Shown: positions 58,932-64,000 of the stretch, in pieces
Layout: every line of letters starts with the position of its first letter
How positions within the stretch are numbered: position 1 is the first letter of the stretch
NCBI RefSeq assembly: GCF_900605015.1
Contig: NZ_LR027574.1
Span: 166,076-230,075, forward strand
Length of the DNA stretch: 64,000 bases
Reading direction: 5' to 3'
From: Olsenella sp. Marseille-P4559
GTDB taxonomy: Bacteria > Actinomycetota > Coriobacteriia > Coriobacteriales > Atopobiaceae
The notes under the pieces: generated by a model
The model's input: the letters and a program-made list of their open reading frames with translations, nothing else
Told to the model about the DNA's origin: nothing
The model's database searches: none
Program-made: the position numbers and the translations under genes

Positions 58932-60338
58932 ATGGATCTTGCTGCCGCAAGCTCGTGGATTAACGGCTTCCTTAGCTCGGTAGGTGCAGCCGTCTTCGTG
59001 CCAATCATCATGATTGTCATGGGCCTCATCGTGAGGATGAAGCCCAAGGAGGCAGTCTCCGCCGGCATCCTTCTGGGCGTGGCCTTCACGGGCATGTCGA
59101 TGCTCATCAGCTATATGGGCAACATCATCCAGCCCGTCGGCGAGGCAATGCTCAATAACTTGGGAATTGACCTCCCGATTCTCGACTGTGGCTGGACTAC
59201 CATGGCGGCAATCGCCTGGTCGTGGCCTTATGCCATCCTCATGTTCCCGCTGATGATCGTCATCAACATCATCATGCTCGTTGCCAACAAGACCGACACC
59301 TTCAACGCCGACCTTTGGAACGTGTGGGGCAAGATCTTCACAGCCGTGGGCGTGGTTGGCCTTACCGGAAACGTGTTGCTCGCTTTCGTGATTGCTGCTA
59401 TCCAGATCGTGTTCGAGCTCAAGACCGCCGACCTCTTCAAGGACGAGATTTTCGAGCTCACGGGCATTCCTGGCGTCACCTGCACCCACAAGATGGTCTT
59501 CCTGGCTGCCATCTTCTATCCCATCGACAAGGTTCTTCGTAAGATTCCCATCCTCAACCACAAGGCTGACGCAGAGGCCCTGCACGAGAAGATCGGCATC
59601 TTCGCCGAGAACCATGTGCTCGGCTTCATCCTCGGATGCCTCTTTGGCCTGCTGGGCGGCTATGACCTTGGCGCCCTCCTTACGCTCGGTGTCGAGTGCG
59701 CAATGTGCCTGACCCTCTTCCCCGTCATCTCCAAGTACTTCATGGAGGCCCTGTCGCCTATTTCCGAGGCCGTGTCCGACTACATGCACGGCAAGTTCGA
59801 GGGCCGCACTCTGGTCGTCGGCTTGGACTGGCCGTTCCTCGGCGGCTCCAACGAGATTTGGATCTCGGTCATCATCAGCATCCCCATCACGGTGCTCTTC
59901 GCCTTTATCCTGCCTGACAACAGGCTCCTTCCGTTCGCCGGTATCGTGAACACCGCTCTTGCCGTTCCCGCGTACCTGGTCACGAAGGGCAACCTGCCTC
60001 GCATGATCATCCTGAGCATCATTGGTATCCCCATCTTCTTGCTCGTTGGCACCGCATTTGCCCCGTTTGTCTCCCAGCTTGCCCTCTCCACGGGTGCTGT
60101 CGTGAAGGATGCACTTGGTGCCTCCGGCCTCATCTCCAACTCTGCGATCGATGGTCCCTGGTTCACCTATGCGTTCTCTCAGTTCCTCGACTGCATGAAC
60201 GGCAACTACATCCCGCTTGGAATGCTGATCGTCTGGCTGGCTGGTTACTTCTTCATGTACCACGACACGAAGAAGGCCGCCAAGGAGAAGGCTGCCGCTG
60301 AGCCTGGCGAGGCTTCTGCCGAGGTTGCTGCCGAGTAA
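58932..60338 (+). CDS. PTS EIIC component, galactitol type
   Basis: The 468-residue permease has about 11 membrane segments and the GatC-type motifs: FVPIIMIVMGLIVRMKPKEA, GVAFTGMSMLI, WPYAILMFPLMIVINI, WNVWGKIF, and PLGMLIVWLAGYFFMYHD. The charged C-terminal tail (AAKEKAAAEPGEASAEVAAE) is cytoplasmic. It imports a polyol or sugar while EIIB phosphorylates it. The substrate cannot be read from the sequence. Confidence 0.93.
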   Translation: MDLAAASSWINGFLSSVGAAVFVPIIMIVMGLIVRMKPKEAVSAGILLGVAFTGMSMLISYMGNIIQPVGEAMLNNLGIDLPILDCGWTTMAAIAWSWPYAILMFPLMIVINIIMLVANKTDTFNADLWNVWGKIFTAVGVVGLTGNVLLAFVIAAIQIVFELKTADLFKDEIFELTGIPGVTCTHKMVFLAAIFYPIDKVLRKIPILNHKADAEALHEKIGIFAENHVLGFILGCLFGLLGGYDLGALLTLGVECAMCLTLFPVISKYFMEALSPISEAVSDYMHGKFEGRTLVVGLDWPFLGGSNEIWISVIISIPITVLFAFILPDNRLLPFAGIVNTALAVPAYLVTKGNLPRMIILSIIGIPIFLLVGTAFAPFVSQLALSTGAVVKDALGASGLISNSAIDGPWFTYAFSQFLDCMNGNYIPLGMLIVWLAGYFFMYHDTKKAAKEKAAAEPGEASAEVAAE

Positions 60339-60440
60339 CGGCTTCAACGCGAATCATGCCGGCGATGTCCTAGGCAGTTTTCAAATGGCCGACGGGCGCC
60401 AGTTGGTCCGTCGGCCATTCACTAGAGAAAGGAAAGCAAC

Positions 60441-61112
60441 ATGCTCGAAGATCTTAAGCTCAAGGTCATGAACGTTGCAAAGCAGGCTCAGCGCGAGGGA
60501 ATGTGCAAGCACAAGTCTGGTAACTTCTCCGCTCGTGACGAAGAGACCGGCCTTGTGGTCATCACCCCCACGAGCGTTGACCGTGAGGCCCTGGTGGTCC
60601 CAGACATGATTGTGATGGACTTCGACGCAAATGTGGTCGAGAACCAGACGGGCCTACGTCCCACATCGGAATCCCTTATGCACCTCAAGATCTACCAGAC
60701 GCGTCCGGACGTTAAGGCAATCGCACACACCCACTCGCAGTATGCGACTACCTTCGCCATCCTGGAGAAGCCCATCCCTGCCGTAGTGTACGAGCTCGCC
60801 ACCCTCAACTGCTCCAAAGCCCGCATCCCGGTTGCGCCTTACGGTCGTCCTGGTACCCCGGCGCTGGCAGACTCCGTCGTCGAGCCCGTCAAGGAAGCTG
60901 ACGTATTCCTGCTTCAAGGCCATGGTTCAGTTGCCGTTGACGAGGACAACATCGATGAGGCATACCTCAAGGTCTGCTACATCGAGGAGCTCGCCGAGCT
61001 GTACTACCATGCGCTGACCGTCAATGGCGGCAGGGAGCCTAAGTCCTTCCCGCCCGAGGAGCTCCAGAGCTGGGAGTATCCCAAGGAGATCAAGTTCCCC
61101 AACGCGAAGTAA
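60441..61112 (+). CDS. Class II (zinc) aldolase, FucA/AraD family
   Basis: The 223-residue protein has the family zinc ligands His96 and His98 (AHTHSQYAT) and His161 (LQGHGSVAV), the catalytic Glu77 in TSESLMH, and GNFSARDEETG for phosphate binding. Relatives include L-fuculose-1-phosphate aldolase and ribulose-5-phosphate 4-epimerase. In this operon it most likely cleaves the imported sugar phosphate. The ATG follows AGAAAGGAAAG. Confidence 0.9.
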   Translation: MLEDLKLKVMNVAKQAQREGMCKHKSGNFSARDEETGLVVITPTSVDREALVVPDMIVMDFDANVVENQTGLRPTSESLMHLKIYQTRPDVKAIAHTHSQYATTFAILEKPIPAVVYELATLNCSKARIPVAPYGRPGTPALADSVVEPVKEADVFLLQGHGSVAVDEDNIDEAYLKVCYIEELAELYYHALTVNGGREPKSFPPEELQSWEYPKEIKFPNAK

Positions 61113-61220
61113 CGCCTTGCGCCTGGGGCTCTTCCTTTCCCAGCTGCCCGTCCACGCCTCTTGTGCGGGGCGGGCGGCTCTCTCGGCAGGGCCTACGTTG
61201 GCATGTCATGGAGGCAGAGC

Positions 61221-61823
61221 GTGAGTAAGAAGAGGACAAAGAAACGGAACGTTGCACCCTCCGGCGTCACGGGTTCCAAAAAGGCTCAAGATAGGCGCTC
61301 GTTCGAGCTCCCCAAAGTCAGCGAGACGAGGCATCCTGCCCCCATCACTGTCGGGGCGCGTATGGTGACCTTCGTAGAGCTGCTCGCCATCTGCGCAGTC
61401 TGGCTCTTCGTCGCCTTTAGGTTCTTTGCCAGCAAGGATATTTTTGGGACGTTCGTGATAGGCCTCGTCTATTTTCTCGGCGCCTTCTCCATGTACCTGG
61501 TAAGGGCTGCCCTGGAGGCCAAGCGTCGCTACGGGAAGGCTGACGGCAAGAGGCTCTTCTACTATAGCCAGATGGTGAAGGGAGACCAGAAGTGGTCCCT
61601 CTACATCGGGCTTTCCTTCTTTGCCGTTTCGATGGTGCTTCGTTGGCTGGCTCCGTCTCCCAACTTCGACATGGTGGGTATCGACATCGCCACGTCCTTC
61701 TACCTGGGATATATCTGGACGGCAAAGTACAAAGGGGAGGAAGCGCTTCCCTTCGCGTACATGGAAACCATCTTCCTCCTGCTCACCATGTTCACGAATT
61801 ACATCGTCTACTTCTTTGGATGA
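61221..61823 (+). CDS. Unknown four-helix membrane protein in the PTS-aldolase-DhaK operon
   Basis: The 200-residue protein has a basic, soluble N-terminus (SKKRTKKRNVAPSGVTGSKK) and about four membrane segments starting at 50. The GTG at 61221 is preferred because GGAGG lies 6 bases upstream; the ATG at 61203 precedes that site. No family is recognised. Its place between the aldolase and dhaK suggests a role in the same pathway, perhaps transport, but this is only context. Confidence 0.7.
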   Translation: MSKKRTKKRNVAPSGVTGSKKAQDRRSFELPKVSETRHPAPITVGARMVTFVELLAICAVWLFVAFRFFASKDIFGTFVIGLVYFLGAFSMYLVRAALEAKRRYGKADGKRLFYYSQMVKGDQKWSLYIGLSFFAVSMVLRWLAPSPNFDMVGIDIATSFYLGYIWTAKYKGEEALPFAYMETIFLLLTMFTNYIVYFFG

Positions 61824-61834
61824 GAGGATAAGCA

Positions 61835-62827
61835 ATGAAGAAGATCATCAACGCTCCCGAGGATTACGTCGACGAGATGCTTCAGGGCATCTACGCCTCC
61901 CACCCAGACCAAGTGAAGTGTGTCGCAGATGACCTGCGCTGCTATTGCACCGCTCGCAAGAAGCCGGGCAAGGTTGCGATCATCACAGGTGGCGGCACCG
62001 GTCACCTGCCCCTGTTCTTGGGCTATGTGGGCGATGGTCTGATTGACGGTTGCGGCGTTGGCGGAGTGTTCCAGTCTCCCTCTGCCGAGCAGATCTACAA
62101 CATCGCCAAGGAAGTCGAGGCTGGAGCGGGGGTTCTCTGCCTCTACGGCAACTACACCGGCGACATCATGAACTTTGACATGGCGTCCGAGATGCTCGAG
62201 ATGGATGACATTGAGTGCAAGTCGCTCGTAGGAGCTGATGACGTTCTCTCGAACGAGAATCCCGAGGCTCGTCGTGGAGTTGCGGGCATATTCTTCATGT
62301 ACAAGGCTGCTGGTGCTAAGGCCGACCAGGGCGGTGCGCTCGATGAGGTGTATGCAGCTGCAAAGAAGGCCGGGGACAATGTGAGGACGGTGGGTTTTGC
62401 TCTCACGCCTTGCATCGTTCCCGAGGTTGGCCATTCCAACTTCGAGCTCAAGGACGATGAGATGGCCTTCGGCATGGGCATTCACGGCGAGCCCGGCGTT
62501 TGGAATGGTCCTATCAAGACCGCAGACGAGCTTGCAGAGGAATCGGTGGGGGAGATTTTGAAGGACATGCCCGTTGCCTCGGGAGAAGAGGTTGCCCTTC
62601 TCGTTAACGGGCTTGGCGCCACTTCCGTCGAGGAGCTCTACATCCTTAGTAACTCCGTGAGGAAGCGGCTCAAGGCCAAGGGAATCAAGGTGTGGCGCTC
62701 TTGGACGGGGGAGTACGCGACCTCTATGGAGATGGCAGGTGCCTCCATCTCCGTCTGCAAGGTCGACGAGGAGCTCAGGGGATACTTCGAACACCCTGTA
62801 AACACCCCCTTCATCTGCCAGAGGTAG
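61835..62827 (+). CDS. dhaK: Dihydroxyacetone kinase subunit DhaK (first copy)
   Basis: DhaK binds dihydroxyacetone covalently. The 330-residue protein has GGGTGHLPLFLGYVGDG with His57, YGNYTGDIMNFD, and GMGIHGEPG with His217, the residue that forms the hemiaminal with the substrate. It precedes DhaL. The start follows GAGAGGATAAGC, 11 bases after the membrane-protein stop. Confidence 0.94.
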   Translation: MKKIINAPEDYVDEMLQGIYASHPDQVKCVADDLRCYCTARKKPGKVAIITGGGTGHLPLFLGYVGDGLIDGCGVGGVFQSPSAEQIYNIAKEVEAGAGVLCLYGNYTGDIMNFDMASEMLEMDDIECKSLVGADDVLSNENPEARRGVAGIFFMYKAAGAKADQGGALDEVYAAAKKAGDNVRTVGFALTPCIVPEVGHSNFELKDDEMAFGMGIHGEPGVWNGPIKTADELAEESVGEILKDMPVASGEEVALLVNGLGATSVEELYILSNSVRKRLKAKGIKVWRSWTGEYATSMEMAGASISVCKVDEELRGYFEHPVNTPFICQR

Positions 62828-62864
62828 GCACCTTGGCCCATTCGATGCTTGGAGGCATCTAGGG

Positions 62865-63515
62865 ATGGAAAAGATCACAGCAAACGATGTTCCGGCAATG
62901 TTCGATTGTGTCAGCAAACTATTTGCCGAGAAGAAGGACGAGCTCTGCCAGATGGACGCGGTAATGGGAGACGGTGACCTAGGCCTCACCATGAGCAAGG
63001 GCTATGGCGCACTCCCTGGGTTCCTTCGCGACTTCACCGGCGAGGGAGACATCGGCAAGATGCTTTTCAAAGGCGCAATGAAGATGCAGAACACCGTCCC
63101 GTCGACGATGGGAACCCTCATGTCGTCAGGTGTCATGCAAGCCGGGAAGTCCTTCAAGGGAAAGACCGAGCTGGTTCCCCCTGATATGGCTACCTACATA
63201 GAATCGTTTGCCGAGGGAATCAAGAAGCGCGGCAAGTGTGAGCTTGGGGACAGGACGATTCTCGATTCCGTCGATGCCGCAGCAAAGAGTGCACGCGCCC
63301 TCGTCGACCAGAATCCTGAGGCAAGCTTCCGCCAAGTCATGGATGCGGCTGTCGAGGGAGCAAAGGCAGGCTGCGAGGCGACGAAGGACATGCTGCCCAG
63401 GTTTGGGAAGGCTGCCGTTCATGCTGCAAAGGCGAAGGGCGTGATTGACCAAGGCGCGCTTGCCGGACAGTATATGCTTCAAGGGCTCCGCAATTACTTT
63501 GCAGATAACCAATAA
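62865..63515 (+). CDS. dhaL: Dihydroxyacetone kinase subunit DhaL
   Basis: DhaL carries the nucleotide and phosphorylates the DhaK-bound substrate. The 216-residue protein shows the Mg/ADP-binding acidic cluster in MDAVMGDGDLGLTM (Asp31, Asp36, Asp38), PSTMGTLMSSGVMQAGKSF and LGDRTILDSVDAA. No dhaM is visible in the window, so it may use ATP directly or obtain phosphate through PTS components encoded elsewhere. Confidence 0.93.
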   Translation: MEKITANDVPAMFDCVSKLFAEKKDELCQMDAVMGDGDLGLTMSKGYGALPGFLRDFTGEGDIGKMLFKGAMKMQNTVPSTMGTLMSSGVMQAGKSFKGKTELVPPDMATYIESFAEGIKKRGKCELGDRTILDSVDAAAKSARALVDQNPEASFRQVMDAAVEGAKAGCEATKDMLPRFGKAAVHAAKAKGVIDQGALAGQYMLQGLRNYFADNQ

Positions 63516-63555
63516 CAGCGACATGAGGACGGGACACTCCGCCCAATAGGGGGAG

Positions 63556-63596
63556 CGGGCGGAGAGGGAATCCATCTTCCCGCCCGTCTTTTTTGA
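63556..63596 (+). terminator. Terminator-like hairpin between dhaL and second dhaK
   Basis: CGGGCGG and CCGCCCG pair around a purine-rich loop (about 19 bases) and run into TCTTTTTT. It may terminate or attenuate before the second dhaK. Confidence 0.5.
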
Positions 63597-63613
63597 AGGG
63601 ATGCGTGAGATCC

Positions 63614-64000
63614 ATGCTCTGCAACGATCCAAAGAGCTTTCGCGAGGACATGCTGAGGGGCTACGTGGCCGCATATCCGAAGTATGTTGCCCAGGTGCCC
63701 GGGGGAGTCGCCCGTGCGACGAGGATGCCCGCCGACAAGGTCGCAGTCATCAACGGAGGCGGCTCCGGTCACTACCCGGCCTTCTGCGGAATCGTGGGCG
63801 ACGGGTTCATGGACGGGACCGTGGTCGGCAACGTGTTCACGTCGCCCTCGGCCGAAGACGTCCTCGGGGTCGCCCATGCGGTCGAGCAGGGGACGGGGCT
63901 CCTCATCGTCGGCGGCAACTATGCCGGTGACAAGATGAACTTCGACATCGCCCGCGACCGCCTGCGCGGAGGCGGCGTCGACTGCCGCACCGCCTACGTC
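63614..64000 (+). CDS. Second DhaK-family kinase subunit (cut by window end)
   Basis: The 129 residues visible start MLCNDPKSFREDMLRGYVAA and contain INGGGSGHYPAFCGIVGDGF with His53 and GGNYAGDKMNFD. It is related to the first DhaK but clearly different, closer to DhaK/erythrulose-kinase-type proteins. The ATG is preceded by GTGAGATCC. The rest lies beyond the window. Confidence 0.88.
   Translation, partial: MLCNDPKSFREDMLRGYVAAYPKYVAQVPGGVARATRMPADKVAVINGGGSGHYPAFCGIVGDGFMDGTVVGNVFTSPSAEDVLGVAHAVEQGTGLLIVGGNYAGDKMNFDIARDRLRGGGVDCRTAYV

Overview
The window comes from a high-GC Gram-positive bacterium. It most resembles the Coriobacteriia (Olsenella/Atopobiaceae type). This rests on the actinobacterial order of the division cluster (mraZ to ftsZ, then pgeF, yggS, sepF, proC, yggT and divIVA, with no ftsA), SepF and DivIVA as division partners, a VaFE/LPxTG surface protein with a class B-like sortase, and high-GC codon use. 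The genus is inferred; no rRNA is present.

Region 1 (1-20260) is an intact division and cell-wall cluster on the + strand. It starts with four GTGT repeats spaced 10 bp apart that look like MraZ boxes. It then runs mraZ, rsmH, ftsL-like, ftsI, murF, mraY, murD, ftsW, murG, murC, murB and ftsQ. A terminator and a new promoter precede ftsZ, pgeF, yggS, sepF, proC, yggT and divIVA, and a strong terminator ends the block.

Region 2 (20260-32580) is a decayed accessory island. It has a small membrane protein, hairpins, an IS110-type transposase with two frameshifts, and an IS3-family element cut open by an intact IS21-family element. The cut leaves a 6-bp duplication, and rejoining the halves restores the transposase reading frame. 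Beyond these are a nucleotidyltransferase-like remnant, an intact AbiEi/AbiEii type IV toxin-antitoxin pair, a broken sortase and VaFE surface-protein locus, a 34-bp-arm perfect palindrome and a broken BrnT/BrnA-like pair.

Region 3 (32580-47560) is housekeeping with some accessory genes. It holds a predicted DNA-repair pair (DUF4130 plus radical SAM) behind a LexA-type box, a frameshifted ammonium transporter with a short PII protein, rnpB, a pair of inverted ~140-bp repeat elements, EIIA-Glc, a YigZ-family protein, a HAD hydrolase, two tandem C1 peptidases, the CCA-adding enzyme, tRNA-Gln, tRNA-Glu, L-serine dehydratase and gltX.

Region 4 (47560-55260) has two paralogous YhgE/Pip membrane proteins divergent from a TetR regulator, then metK with a strong terminator.

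Region 5 (55630-64000) is a sugar operon: a PRD-type regulator, galactitol-type PTS EIIA, EIIB and EIIC, a class II aldolase, an unknown membrane protein, DhaK, DhaL and a second DhaK cut by the window edge. A plausible reading is PTS import of a ketose, aldolase cleavage and DhaK/DhaL phosphorylation of released dihydroxyacetone. The substrate is unknown. Frame disruptions are concentrated in the accessory regions and in amt, while core genes read through. This suggests real decay, although several of the lesions are single-base changes in homopolymers and could be sequence errors.
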